Source: SIG440 sp045120135
GTDB lineage: Bacteria > Bacillota > Clostridia > Monoglobales > Monoglobaceae
Reading direction: 5' to 3'
Length of the DNA stretch: 64,000 nucleotides
NCBI GenBank assembly: GCA_045120135.1
Contig: JBGVEN010000010.1
Coordinates: 186,001-250,000 of the forward strand
Notes under the pieces: generated by a model
Databases searched by the model: none
What the model was told of the DNA's origin: nothing
What the model saw: only the letters and a program-made list of their open reading frames with translations
Made by a program: the position numbers and the translations under genes
Part shown: positions 50,244 to 59,988 of the stretch, one piece after another
How the letters are laid out: each line of letters opens with the position of its first letter
Position numbering within the stretch: position 1 is the first letter of the stretch

Positions 50244-53200
50244 CTATACTTTTTGAATAAATTCTTTTACAATATTCAAATATTCCATCTGCGACGAATA
50301 TTTACCCATTTTATATATAACTTTGGGTTTTTTACCGTTCTTAATGGCAATTTTACCTGTCATAAATCCCTCATCAACCACAAGTCCACTCAGGTCAGGG
50401 GCATTCTCCGGGTCAAAAAAAAGGGTAAGAAAATCCTTATTACCTTTTATCTCGGTAAATTTAAGCTTCGATGCCAGCGCTCTTATCAGAGAAATTTCCA
50501 TAAGGTTATTTACCTCTGCCGGAACATCCCCGTACCTGTCAAGAAGCTCATCATATGCATCACTTAAATCTTCCGCAGAATCAATTGCCGCAATCTTCTT
50601 ATATGCTGATATTCGCTGGGCGTGTGCTGTTATATATTTATCGGGAATAAACGCATTTACCGGCAAGTCAACACTTGTTTCAATCTGTTCTTCAAGTGTA
50701 ATTCCACGCATCTCGCTTACAGCTTCAGCAAGAAGCTTGCAGTACATTTCGTAGCCGACGCTCTCCATATGACCACTCTGCTGCGGACCTATAACATTGC
50801 CCGTTCCACGAATTTCAAGGTCTCGCATTGCAATTTTAAATCCGGAGCCAAATTCTGTGAATTCTCGTATAGCACGAAGTCTTTTTTGAGCATCCTCGTT
50901 TAAAACCTTATCCGGTCTGTAAGTAAGATATGCATAAGCAAGTCTGTTTGAACGCCCAACACGGCCTCGTAGCTGATAAAGCTGAGCAAGACCCAGCCTA
51001 TCAGAATCCTCAATTATTATTGTATTAACATTTGCTATATCGAGACCTGTTTCGATTATGGTTGTACAAACCAGAACATCAATTGCGCCCTCTGCCATAT
51101 CAAGCATAATGCCCTCAAGCTCCCGCTCTGACATCTTTCCGTGTGCTGAAGCAATTCTGGCTTCCGGCACAAGCTGTTCAATGAGACTTACTGCCTTTTC
51201 AATACCTTGAACCCTATTATGAAGATAATAAACCTGACCCCCTCGTGAAAGCTCCTTTGTAATTGCCTCGCGGATTATGTCGGTATCATACTCCATAACA
51301 TAGGTTGCAACAGGATATCTATCCCCCGGTGGCTCTGCCAGAACACTCATATCACGAATTCCCGTCATTGACATATGCAAAGTTCGCGGAATTGGTGTTG
51401 CCGAAAGCGTAAGAACATCTATTTCATTTTTAAGTTCCTTAATGCGTTCCTTATGTCCAACGCCAAAACGCTGTTCCTCATCAATTATTAAAAGACCAAG
51501 CTTTTTAAAATCAACATTTTTCTGAAGTATCTTATGTGTGCCGATTATGATATCAACTTCCCCGTTTTTCAGCTGTTTAACAACATTCTTCTGCTGAGTC
51601 GGAGTCACAAATCTTGATAGAGTAGCAATATTTATTGGGTAGTCTTTCATTCTCTGCCTGAAGTTATTGTAATGCTGATTAGCAAGTATGGTTGTGGGAA
51701 CAAGATACGCCACTTGATATCCGTCCATAACCGCTTTAAAAGCCGCACGCATTGCAACCTCTGTTTTACCATAGCCGACATCACCACAAAGCAATCGTTC
51801 CATCGGGTGCGGTTTTTCCATATCCTGCTTGACCTCTGCTATACACCTTAGCTGGTCGTCTGTTTCGTCGTACGGAAATGCAGCTTCAAAATCCCTTTGC
51901 CACTCGGTATCTGCAGAAAATTCAATACCCCGCATGGATTCACGTTGGGCATATAGCTCCACAAGCTCCTTTGCCATATCCTTGCAAGAATCCTTTACAC
52001 GCTGTTTTGCTCTGTTCCAATCCTGACCGCCAAGGTTGTTAAGACGAACATTCGCACCCTCACTGCCTGAATGCTTGTAAATCATATTAAGCTGGTCGGC
52101 AGGTATATACAAAGAGTCTCCGCCCTTGTATAATATTTTAAGATAATCTCTCTGTGCACCCTCTACGGTAAGTCGCTGAATTCCTACATACTGACCAACG
52201 CCGTGGTTCTGATGCACAATATAATCCCCGACAGAAAGGTCGGTAAAGCTATCAATCTTATTCTTTTTGTCAACCTTAAAACGCTTGCGTCTTCGTTTTT
52301 CCTGGCCAAAAATTTCTTTATCGCTTATAACAACAGTTCGATTAAGCGGATATTCAAAGCCTCTGCTTAAACCGCCCGAAGTTATAAATATACCGCCTTC
52401 AGCAGGTAAATCATCAAAACTTTGAACTTTTGTGCAGGGAATTTCATCGTCAATAAGCTGCTCGGTTAAATTATCAGCTCTTCGCGATGAACCACCAAGA
52501 ATGATTATTCTATATTTATTTTTGCGGTAAAAATCAAGAGCATCGTAAAAGAACTCCATCTTTCCGCCATAGTTATTAAGACTTTTTGCCGTAAAGCTAA
52601 CAAGCTTTTTCGGCTTAATATCCGGATTTGAATGCGAAAGCGGGCAAAGAGCAACCATACCGTACTCTCCCATTCGACGCACGGCATCACTGTATTCTGC
52701 GTGATAGCGAAGCTTATTACCTGACACAAGACCCCGTTCAAGCAAATCCTTTATTATTTCATTTTCGCGCGAATTATCGCCCCGTACAGTTTCTGATATT
52801 CGTGCGGGGTCATCAATAAACGAAATATAACCATCATCAAGGTAATCGAGAATTGTCGGAATATATTCAGGATATAGCTCCGGAATATATTTATCTCTGG
52901 ACGGAAAAACAATCCCCTCTCCAATCCGTTCGATATCTTTTTTAAGAATAGAAATTTGCTTTTCGTTCTGCTCTGTTTTTTCTTTTTTATTTTCTAAAGA
53001 TTTGAGTCGCTTTGAAAGTGTTTTTACCGCTAAATCCCTCGACGCTTCGTCTGTAACAATTTCGTCTGCCGGAGTTATCCGTGCAATTTCTTCCTCATCG
53101 GAATTGATTGTACGCTGAGTTTCAATATAAAATCTTCTTACCGAATCAACCATACAGTCAAAAAACTCTATTCGGTATGGCATATCACTCCAGAATGGAA

Positions 53201-53750
53201 AATAATCAAAAATTCCGCCTCTGATACTGAACTGCCCCGGCCCCTCAACCATTTCCTCTCTTTTATATCCAAAGTCAACCATTATACGGCATAATTCTTC
53301 AAGTTCTATTTCATCACCGACTTTTAGACACAAGTTTTTTTCTGCATAAACCTCTTTGGGAACAGTTACGCTGTTAAGTGCCGAAACCGACATAACAACC
53401 GCATATTCACCTTTGTTATTATAAAGCTTGTCAATAACATCAAGGCGTTTTTTCTTTATATCATTTGCTGAGGCTTCAATGTCATAAAACATAATATCTT
53501 TTTCCGGAAAGATAAGTGCCTTACCTCCAAAAAAATAACTTATGTCATCATACAATACTCGTGCCTGCATCTCGTTTGCAGTTACAAAGATTGCATTCTT
53601 TCCAAGTTTTTTGCAAATACAAAAAGCAAGGTGAGCTCTAACCGAGTCACCTACTCCGGTAACACTTACAGGGGACTGAGCACGCCTCAATCCCCCTGTT
53701 ATTTCTTCAAAATCTGCAAGGCTGTCTAAAATTTTAATAAAGCCGTCCAT
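50244..53750 (-). CDS. mfd: Transcription-repair coupling factor
   Basis: 1168 residues, full length. N-terminal UvrB-homology modules (FVTANEMQARVLYDD..., GQFSIRGGIFDYFP), RNA-polymerase-interacting domain (DLSVGDYIVHQNHGVGQYVGI region) and the RecG-like translocase: Walker A CGDVGYGKTEVAMRAA, DEEQ box, LSATPIPRTLHMSM, and QLRGRVGRSNRLAYAYL with the TRG motif. It removes RNA polymerase stalled at DNA lesions and recruits UvrA. Start: ATG 53750, 7 nt after AAAGGG. It lies 27 nt after pth, a conserved pth-mfd order. Confidence 0.97.
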   Translation of the reverse strand: MDGFIKILDSLADFEEITGGLRRAQSPVSVTGVGDSVRAHLAFCICKKLGKNAIFVTANEMQARVLYDDISYFFGGKALIFPEKDIMFYDIEASANDIKKKRLDVIDKLYNNKGEYAVVMSVSALNSVTVPKEVYAEKNLCLKVGDEIELEELCRIMVDFGYKREEMVEGPGQFSIRGGIFDYFPFWSDMPYRIEFFDCMVDSVRRFYIETQRTINSDEEEIARITPADEIVTDEASRDLAVKTLSKRLKSLENKKEKTEQNEKQISILKKDIERIGEGIVFPSRDKYIPELYPEYIPTILDYLDDGYISFIDDPARISETVRGDNSRENEIIKDLLERGLVSGNKLRYHAEYSDAVRRMGEYGMVALCPLSHSNPDIKPKKLVSFTAKSLNNYGGKMEFFYDALDFYRKNKYRIIILGGSSRRADNLTEQLIDDEIPCTKVQSFDDLPAEGGIFITSGGLSRGFEYPLNRTVVISDKEIFGQEKRRRKRFKVDKKNKIDSFTDLSVGDYIVHQNHGVGQYVGIQRLTVEGAQRDYLKILYKGGDSLYIPADQLNMIYKHSGSEGANVRLNNLGGQDWNRAKQRVKDSCKDMAKELVELYAQRESMRGIEFSADTEWQRDFEAAFPYDETDDQLRCIAEVKQDMEKPHPMERLLCGDVGYGKTEVAMRAAFKAVMDGYQVAYLVPTTILANQHYNNFRQRMKDYPINIATLSRFVTPTQQKNVVKQLKNGEVDIIIGTHKILQKNVDFKKLGLLIIDEEQRFGVGHKERIKELKNEIDVLTLSATPIPRTLHMSMTGIRDMSVLAEPPGDRYPVATYVMEYDTDIIREAITKELSRGGQVYYLHNRVQGIEKAVSLIEQLVPEARIASAHGKMSERELEGIMLDMAEGAIDVLVCTTIIETGLDIANVNTIIIEDSDRLGLAQLYQLRGRVGRSNRLAYAYLTYRPDKVLNEDAQKRLRAIREFTEFGSGFKIAMRDLEIRGTGNVIGPQQSGHMESVGYEMYCKLLAEAVSEMRGITLEEQIETSVDLPVNAFIPDKYITAHAQRISAYKKIAAIDSAEDLSDAYDELLDRYGDVPAEVNNLMEISLIRALASKLKFTEIKGNKDFLTLFFDPENAPDLSGLVVDEGFMTGKIAIKNGKKPKVIYKMGKYSSQMEYLNIVKEFIQKV

Positions 53751-53777
53751 ACACAAGCCCTTTCTAAAACGGTAAAA

Positions 53778-54338
53778 CTAATTAAATCGGGACATTGCTT
53801 TCTCAACCCCGTTTTTAATAATTTCACCTACTGCATCTGCAGTTTTAATAGCTATTTCAACAAGTTCCTTGACTTCACTCTTTGTAAACTTTCCCAAAAC
53901 ATAATCAGCAAGGTCATAATCCGGATTATCAGGACTACCTACACCGATTTTAATCCGCGGAAAGGTGTCGGAATTAAGTTGGTATATGATGCTCTTAATC
54001 CCGTTATGACCGCCGGCACTACCCTTTGGTCTGATACGCATTTTACCTACCGGAAGCGAAACATCATCATAAATTATAATTATTTGAGAATCATCAATCT
54101 TATGCCACGCTTTGAACTCGCGGATAGCTTCACCACTTAAATTCATAAAGGTCTGAGGCTTTACAAGAATTACCTTTTCACCCTCAATTGTTCCCTCACC
54201 ATATAGTGCGTTGAATTTTGATTTTTTTATTGAAATGTTGTATTTTGCGGCAACTGCATCAAGTGCCTCAAATCCCATATTGTGTCGGGTTCCTACATAC
54301 TTTCTGCCGGGATTGCCCAATCCTGCAATTATATACAT
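53778..54338 (-). CDS. pth: Peptidyl-tRNA hydrolase
   Basis: 186 residues. IAGLGNPGRKYVGTRHNMGFEALD at the N terminus (read in parts) holds the catalytic His of RHNMG; KPQTFMNLSG, IIIYDDVSLPVGKMRIRPKGSAGGHNG and PRIKIGVG follow. It frees peptides from peptidyl-tRNA dropped from ribosomes. The gene lies 10 nt downstream of the potCD gene and 27 nt upstream of mfd. Confidence 0.96.
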   Translation of the reverse strand: MYIIAGLGNPGRKYVGTRHNMGFEALDAVAAKYNISIKKSKFNALYGEGTIEGEKVILVKPQTFMNLSGEAIREFKAWHKIDDSQIIIIYDDVSLPVGKMRIRPKGSAGGHNGIKSIIYQLNSDTFPRIKIGVGSPDNPDYDLADYVLGKFTKSEVKELVEIAIKTADAVGEIIKNGVEKAMSRFN

Positions 54339-54348
54339 TTTTTCACCT

Positions 54349-56202
54349 CTACTGAGATTTTACTTTAGTCCACAGTTCAGCGCTATAACGCTTCACTTCC
54401 GGATCCTGATATCTGAAATATTCATCTCTCTCGTTTAATTCACGGGGAATATACGCTTCAATCCCATCATAAACCGTCTGGCCAAGCTTTTCATATGCCG
54501 CCTCAACTGGTGAAGAATACCCAACCATTTCGGAGTTTGCATAAGCATTCTCTTCATCTAACATAAAGTCAATCCATTTATGTGCCAGGCTCTTGTTTTC
54601 GCTAGACTTCATAATTACCATACCGTCAATCCAGAAGTTTGTACCTTTTTCCGGTGCATAGAAGCCAAGATTTTCATTTTCGGACATAATATATGCAGCA
54701 TCACCGGAATAAACTATCGCCATTGCCTTGTTACCGGTAATCATACTGTCTATAACTTCATCACCCATATATATTGGGTTAACAGCATATTTCTGTTCAA
54801 CCAGCCATTCGTAAGCGCGGTCAAGCTCGTTCTTATCCGCAGTATTGAGCGAATAACCAAGAGCTTTTAAAGCAATCATAAACGAGTCACGCTCGGAGTT
54901 ATACATATAGATATTGTCTTTGTATTTGGGATTACGCAAAATTTCCCACTCCTGACTAAAATCAGCTTCATCAACAACTGTTCTGTCATACAGTATTCCC
55001 ACATTTCCCCAGAAATACGGAATAGAATATTTATTCTGTGGGTCAAAGGGTCTGTCGGTTATTTCTGAGATTACATTTTCAAGATTAGGAATAAGGCTTT
55101 TGTCAATTTCTGCAAGGAAGCCCTCTTTTGCAAGCCGTTCAATCATATAATCCGAAGGGATAATCACATCATACTTTTCACCACTCATAACCTTTGTATA
55201 CATCGACTCATTGGAATCGAAGGTTTCGTATATAACAGTGCAGTTATTTGTCTGTTCAAACGCTTCGATAAGCGAATCGTCTATGTATTCTCCTGCATTA
55301 TAAACCTTTAGCGTCTGTTTTTCGCCACTAAATTTGAAAAATCCAAAGCATATCAACACACATAATGCTAAAATAAGTACCCGTTGCATTTTAGGTGTTA
55401 TTTTTTCTGTCAGCTTGCAGAACCAACCCGTTGTTTGAATTCGAGGCGCAAGCCTTACTATAACTACCGCCGCAACAATCACCAAAATAACTATTGTTGA
55501 CAATGCGTTTATTGTAGGATTAATTCGTTTTGTTGCATTGTAAACTATCATAGAAATATTCTCAACACCGTTACCGCTCACAAAATACGAAATAACAAAA
55601 TCGTCAATCGACATGGTAAATGCCAGAAGCATACCTGCATAAATACCCGGCTTTATCATAGGCACAATAACCTTGATAAGAGCTTGAAAGGGGGTTGCGC
55701 CTAAGTCCATTGCTGCATTTGCAATATTATTATCAAGTTCCCGGATTTTAGGGTACACACTTGTTATAACATAAGGCGTACAAAAACAAATGTGTGCAAG
55801 CAGCATAGTTATATAACCCTTTTCAATTTTAAGGGATGTAAAAAGAATCATAAGTCCTATCGCAGTAACAATATCAGGGTTCATAATAGGGATATTATTT
55901 ATGTTAAGAACCCATTCTTTTAGTATCTTACGACTTTTAGAAAGACCGATTGCGGTAATTGTTCCAAGAACAGTTGAAATAGCTGTTGCCAAAACCGCAA
56001 CAGACACTGAAACACCAACTGCCGCCATAATCTGCGAATCGTTAATAAGGGCTTCGTACCATTTAAACGAGAAACCTGTAAATTTTGCAAATGACCTTGA
56101 CGAATTGAACGAGAAAATCATTGTTATAATAATCGGCACGTAAAAGAATGCAAAGCATAATGCCACATATAGTCCTGATGAAATACGTGATATTTTTTTC
56201 AA
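54349..56202 (-). CDS. Polyamine ABC transporter permease-binding protein fusion (PotC-PotD)
   Basis: 617 residues. Residues 1-265 are a PotC-type permease with six TM helices and the EAA loop (AAMDLGATPFQALIKVIVP). After a further TM helix (VLILALCVLICFGFFKF) a PotD-type binding domain begins (LKVYNAGEYIDDSLIEAFEQ) and runs to the end (YFRYQDPEVKRYSAELW). Fusing them fixes the binding domain to the outer face of the channel. Such fusions are known in Firmicutes. Spermidine or putrescine is likely. TTG start at 56202, 7 nt after GGAGG. Confidence 0.9.
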   Translation of the reverse strand: MKKISRISSGLYVALCFAFFYVPIIITMIFSFNSSRSFAKFTGFSFKWYEALINDSQIMAAVGVSVSVAVLATAISTVLGTITAIGLSKSRKILKEWVLNINNIPIMNPDIVTAIGLMILFTSLKIEKGYITMLLAHICFCTPYVITSVYPKIRELDNNIANAAMDLGATPFQALIKVIVPMIKPGIYAGMLLAFTMSIDDFVISYFVSGNGVENISMIVYNATKRINPTINALSTIVILVIVAAVVIVRLAPRIQTTGWFCKLTEKITPKMQRVLILALCVLICFGFFKFSGEKQTLKVYNAGEYIDDSLIEAFEQTNNCTVIYETFDSNESMYTKVMSGEKYDVIIPSDYMIERLAKEGFLAEIDKSLIPNLENVISEITDRPFDPQNKYSIPYFWGNVGILYDRTVVDEADFSQEWEILRNPKYKDNIYMYNSERDSFMIALKALGYSLNTADKNELDRAYEWLVEQKYAVNPIYMGDEVIDSMITGNKAMAIVYSGDAAYIMSENENLGFYAPEKGTNFWIDGMVIMKSSENKSLAHKWIDFMLDEENAYANSEMVGYSSPVEAAYEKLGQTVYDGIEAYIPRELNERDEYFRYQDPEVKRYSAELWTKVKSQ

Positions 56203-56241
56203 TTCACAACCTCCTTGTGTAAAGATGAGTAAATAATCTGT

Positions 56242-57015
56242 TTAATTTTCACCTTTGTCAATCTTTTTCATCCAGCGAATAGATAACAGAATAATCAGTG
56301 CAAGTACAAGAGAAACCGCACTACCAAAATTCCAGTCGCCTACTTCAATAAACTGCTTTTCAATCAGATTACCAATCAGCATATATTGACCGCCGCCCAG
56401 AATCTGAGGAATCATAAATGTTGAAATTGACAAAAGAAATACCATTATCACACCATTAAGCACACCCGGAATTGAAAGCTTGAATGTTACTTTGAAGAAT
56501 GTTTGTATAGGGTTTGCTCCAAGGTCATATGCCGCTTCAACAAACGATTTATCCATTTTACTCAGTGAAGTATGTATAGGTATAATCATAAAGGGTAGGA
56601 ATTCGCATATTTGCCCCACCATAACTGCAAAATCTGTATGCATAAGGCCGAGTGGCTCCAAGATGCTTTTCCACGCGTATATTCTTATCAGCATATTTAT
56701 CCACATTGGAATTGTAACAAGTAAAATCAGAAAATTCTGAGTTCTCTCACTTTTTTTAGATATTATATATGCCATTGTGTACCCTAAAAGCAAACATATC
56801 GCAACCGTAATAAGTCCCATTTCAATTGAAGTAATAAAGACCTCAAGATAAACCGGCTCGACAAATTTTGCAAAATTATTAAATGTAAACTGTATGTTTA
56901 TAAGAGAGTTTCCGCTATTTGTAACAGCGTATAAAAATATCATAAAAATCGGAACAAGAATAACTATAAAAGACCATACAAGATATGGCTTTACCAGATT
57001 TTTAAAGTATTTCAT
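56242..57015 (-). CDS. potB: Polyamine ABC transporter permease PotB
   Basis: 257 residues with six hydrophobic segments; EAAYDLGANPIQTFFKVTFKLSIPG is the EAA loop (read in parts). It pairs with the PotC half of the fusion encoded next. It lies 24 nt after potA. Confidence 0.92.
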   Translation of the reverse strand: MKYFKNLVKPYLVWSFIVILVPIFMIFLYAVTNSGNSLINIQFTFNNFAKFVEPVYLEVFITSIEMGLITVAICLLLGYTMAYIISKKSERTQNFLILLVTIPMWINMLIRIYAWKSILEPLGLMHTDFAVMVGQICEFLPFMIIPIHTSLSKMDKSFVEAAYDLGANPIQTFFKVTFKLSIPGVLNGVIMVFLLSISTFMIPQILGGGQYMLIGNLIEKQFIEVGDWNFGSAVSLVLALIILLSIRWMKKIDKGEN

Positions 57016-57039
57016 ACCTTTATCCTTTCATTCATTGAT

Positions 57040-58077
57040 TTAAACCATCTTCCACATAACATGGATATCTTCAGGTCCAAAACTCAAACCAACCTCAAGT
57101 CCTACCTCGTGATAGTCTGTTGTATGTATCATATACTGACGATATTTGGATTGAACCATAATCTCATAATGTACGCCCTTGAACACAATACTCGTAACTG
57201 TACCCTTAAGTTTTGCATTCTCCGCAGGAACTATATCAATATCCTCTGGACGGAGAACGACCTCAATCTCTTCGTTATCCTTAAAGCCTTTATCAACACA
57301 TTCAAATTCAAAGTCGTCGAAGCTTACAAGGCAGTCCCGAATCATTATTCCCTCAATTATGTTTGATTCACCAATAAACTGAGCTACAAAACGATTTTCC
57401 GGCTCGTTGTACACATCTGTTGGAGTACCTATCTGCTGAATGTAGCCATCATTCATAACTACAACGGTATCCGACATCGAAAGAGCCTCTTCCTGGTCGT
57501 GAGTTACATAAATAAATGTAATACCCACTTCCTTCTGAATCTTTTTAAGTTCAAACTGCATTTCTTTGCGAAGTTTAGCGTCAAGCGCACCAAGCGGCTC
57601 ATCAAGAAGCAAGACTTTCGGCTTATTGATGAGCGCCCTTGCAATTGCAACACGCTGCTGCTGACCTCCGGAAAGCGATGTTACATCACGTTTTTCAAAA
57701 TTGGCAAGACCGACAAGCTTAAGCATTTTTTCAACTTCCTGTTTTACTACCGACTTCTCGGTCTTTTTGATATTAAGACCAAATGCAACATTGTCAAAAA
57801 CATTAAGGTGCGGAAACAGGGCATATTTCTGGAATACTGTATTTACTTCACGCTTATAGGGAGGAAGCTTTGAAATTTCAATTCCGTCAAACAAAAGTTC
57901 TCCGCCGTCAGATTCATCAAAGCCTGCAATAATACGAAGCGTGGTAGTTTTTCCACAGCCGGATGGACCAAGCAACGTTAAAAATTCATTTTCATAAATG
58001 TTAAGGTTAATCCCTTTAAGAATTTGCTGGTCATCAAAGGTCTTTGTTATATTTTTTAATTCAATCAATGCATTCAT
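57040..58077 (-). CDS. potA: Polyamine ABC transporter ATP-binding protein PotA
   Basis: 345 residues. Walker A GPSGCGKTT, VFQKYALFPHLNV, signature LSGGQQQRVAIARAL, Walker B VLLLDEPLGALDAKL, H-loop VTHDQEEALSMSD, then a C-terminal TOBE regulatory domain (about 240-345, VVLRPEDIDIVPAE). The MalK/PotA class is clear. It energises spermidine/putrescine uptake through PotB and PotC. Confidence 0.95.
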   Translation of the reverse strand: MNALIELKNITKTFDDQQILKGINLNIYENEFLTLLGPSGCGKTTTLRIIAGFDESDGGELLFDGIEISKLPPYKREVNTVFQKYALFPHLNVFDNVAFGLNIKKTEKSVVKQEVEKMLKLVGLANFEKRDVTSLSGGQQQRVAIARALINKPKVLLLDEPLGALDAKLRKEMQFELKKIQKEVGITFIYVTHDQEEALSMSDTVVVMNDGYIQQIGTPTDVYNEPENRFVAQFIGESNIIEGIMIRDCLVSFDDFEFECVDKGFKDNEEIEVVLRPEDIDIVPAENAKLKGTVTSIVFKGVHYEIMVQSKYRQYMIHTTDYHEVGLEVGLSFGPEDIHVMWKMV

Positions 58078-58104
58078 TTTACTATCTCCTTTTCTGAAAT
58101 TATA

Positions 58105-58638
58105 TTAAAAAAACGGAGGTGTAGAAATCCAGATTAATTCACAATCCTTTTTTCCGTTATTTTCAATGTAATAATTCTCGTTGCAGTACACATAAAAGGT
58201 ATCGCCCTTTCTGAGATGGTGCTTTTCGTTTCCGTAAATCAAATCAGCATTGCCGGAAATCACATACCCAAAATCCTCACCATCGTGAGGAATAACTGTC
58301 TGCGATTTTCCTTCAGGAAAAATTGTAATTCGTATAGGCTCAACCGAATTTTTTTGTGCATTGGGTACAAGATAATCAATCTTGTATTCCTCCTGCTCGT
58401 TTTCAAAATAATCCTTTTTTGAAAAAACAATGGTATCCTCTTTATTCTCGGTAAAAAACTCCTGCAATGAAGACCCCAGCACCTCAAGGATATCTTCAAG
58501 TGTCGATATTGATGGGGAACAGTTGTTATTCTCAAGCTGAGATAAAAACCCTTTCGAAAGCTCGCTTCTGTTTGCAACATCTTCAAGCGTGAGCTGATTC
58601 TTTATTCTAAGCCGTTTAAGCTTCTTTCCAATATCCAC
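58105..58638 (-). CDS. XRE-cupin transcriptional regulator of the polyamine transporter operon
   Basis: 177 residues. N-terminal helix-turn-helix (LTLEDVANRSELSKGFLSQLE) and C-terminal cupin domain (VIPHDGEDFGYVISGNADLIYG, RKGDTFYVYCN). This PuuR-like architecture is common for polyamine regulators that sense ligand in the cupin. It is the first gene of potR-potA-potB-potCD, so it probably controls its own operon through the inverted repeat near the promoter. Start: GTG 58638, 6 nt after GAGGTG. Confidence 0.87.
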   Translation of the reverse strand: MDIGKKLKRLRIKNQLTLEDVANRSELSKGFLSQLENNNCSPSISTLEDILEVLGSSLQEFFTENKEDTIVFSKKDYFENEQEEYKIDYLVPNAQKNSVEPIRITIFPEGKSQTVIPHDGEDFGYVISGNADLIYGNEKHHLRKGDTFYVYCNENYYIENNGKKDCELIWISTPPFF

Positions 58639-58672
58639 TTATCTCACCTCAAAATTTAGTATTACAAAACTT

Positions 58673-58694
58673 TTGTTTTATTATTGTAAAACAA
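58673..58694. promoter_or_regulatory. Candidate operator of the polyamine operon
   Basis: Inverted repeat TTGTTTTA (58673-58680) with TAAAACAA (58687-58694) around TTATTG. It lies just downstream of the -10 box, where a bound repressor would block transcription. Confidence 0.5.
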
Positions 58695-58699
58695 TTGCT

Positions 58700-58728
58700 A
58701 TTATACATAATATTAATCGGTAAATCAA
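58700..58728 (-). promoter_or_regulatory. Sigma-A promoter of the polyamine transporter operon
   Basis: Minus strand: TTGATT (58723-58728), 17-nt spacer, perfect TATAAT (58700-58705). Confidence 0.75.
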
Positions 58729-58775
58729 GTACTTTTAGGAAAATCATTGTATTTTTTTGAAGTTTTATGCAAAAA

Positions 58776-58803
58776 AGTGCAAAGAACAAAAGTTCTTTGC
58801 ACT
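58776..58803 (-). terminator. Terminator of the aldo/keto reductase gene
   Basis: Perfect 12-bp stem AGTGCAAAGAAC (58776-58787) with GTTCTTTGCACT (58792-58803), then TTTTTT on the minus strand. Confidence 0.9.
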
Positions 58804-58810
58804 AATTGTT

Positions 58811-59761
58811 TCAATCAAAGCTATAACCAAATAACTCACGTAGTTCCGCTATCTCCAAGTCGAGGTCTGTACCGCACATTGAATCTTCAATTTGCTCTAC
58901 GCTGCGTCCCCCTATTATAGGGAAAACGTCGGGTTTTCGAATGGAGCACAGTGAACCGCAAACAATAGATGCCACACTACAGTCATATTTCTCGGATAAC
59001 TTTGTAATGTATTCAAATTTAGTTATATTTTCCTGGCACAAATAACGTTCCTTTGCCTTGTCAGAAAGTCCGTACGCTCCTGATGCTGCCATTTTAGAAA
59101 AAAATCCTTTCGCCTGAGCTGCATAGGCCGCAACAGGTAAATTGTTTGATTTATAAAATTCAAAATCGTCTTCTGTCATTTCAACCAATGTCCGGTCAGC
59201 ATTGCCACCCGGTGCAGTTATCGCCGGACTAAATCGTATCTGACTTGCTTCAAATCCCATAAGTGCATTTTCTTTTGCATAATCATTTGCACTCTGTATA
59301 CGGTATGACTTCCAGTTTGATGCACCAAAACGCTTGATTTTCCCCTCTTTTACAAGCGTATTCATTGTCTCAATAATTTCACCCGCGGGAATTGTCTCAT
59401 CATCACGATGTATCCAGTAGAAGTCTATTATTTCAGTTTGAAGAGCTTTAAGACTTTCTTCAACATCTGCCCGTATTTCTTTTTGGGAAACCCTTGATAT
59501 ATCGGGGCTTTCAGCATAAGGATATCCGCCTTTTGTTGAAACAAAAACATCTTTATTATTTCTGCTCTTCAACCATTTTGCAACAATTTTTTCAGATACT
59601 CCACCCGAATACATTCTTGCCGTATCAATGTGATTTCCACCAAGTTCAACAAATCTGTCCATAATTAAAAATGCCGTTTCCTCGGGAATAGTACTGCCAA
59701 AATAAGCTGTACCCAAGAGAATTTTTGAGCTGCGTTTTCCAAAACTATCAGAATATATCAT
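58811..59761 (-). CDS. Aldo/keto reductase
   Basis: 316 residues, TIM-barrel. Catalytic tetrad visible as Asp and Tyr in GGNHIDTARMYSGG, Lys in VSTKGGYPY and His in FYWIHRDDE. It would reduce an aldehyde or ketone with NADPH. The group of small-molecule-specific enzymes cannot be named from sequence. Monocistronic with its own promoter and terminator. Confidence 0.9.
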   Translation of the reverse strand: MIYSDSFGKRSSKILLGTAYFGSTIPEETAFLIMDRFVELGGNHIDTARMYSGGVSEKIVAKWLKSRNNKDVFVSTKGGYPYAESPDISRVSQKEIRADVEESLKALQTEIIDFYWIHRDDETIPAGEIIETMNTLVKEGKIKRFGASNWKSYRIQSANDYAKENALMGFEASQIRFSPAITAPGGNADRTLVEMTEDDFEFYKSNNLPVAAYAAQAKGFFSKMAASGAYGLSDKAKERYLCQENITKFEYITKLSEKYDCSVASIVCGSLCSIRKPDVFPIIGGRSVEQIEDSMCGTDLDLEIAELRELFGYSFD

Positions 59762-59792
59762 ATTTCGTCTCCTATAATTTTATTCTCTCTAT

Positions 59793-59820
59793 ATTCTATC
59801 CATTTATTGCAAAAAGTCAA
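59793..59820 (-). promoter_or_regulatory. Promoter of the aldo/keto reductase gene
   Basis: Minus strand: TTGACT (59815-59820), 16-nt spacer, TAGAAT (59793-59798). A near-palindrome GTATA-ACGC-TATAC (59837-59850) lies about 20 nt upstream of the -35 and could be an operator. Confidence 0.65.
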
Positions 59821-59941
59821 CAATAAATATCCCCCAGTATAACGCTATACAATTGTGCAGACATTACAAAAAGAACCTCTATGGTAGATAATATTAAATT
59901 TCAAGAAACATACTGATTTCGCAAGTTCGTTATTGTATATT

Positions 59942-59981
59942 AAACCCCTTCTAGTAGTTTGCACACTACAAGAAGGGGTTT
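59942..59981 (-). terminator. Terminator of the fumarase-like operon
   Basis: AAACCCCTTCT (59942-59952) pairs with AGAAGGGGTTT (59971-59981); the stem extends by GTAGT/ACTAC after one mismatch. Short T runs lie on both sides. Confidence 0.75.
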
Positions 59982-59988
59982 TGATTAA

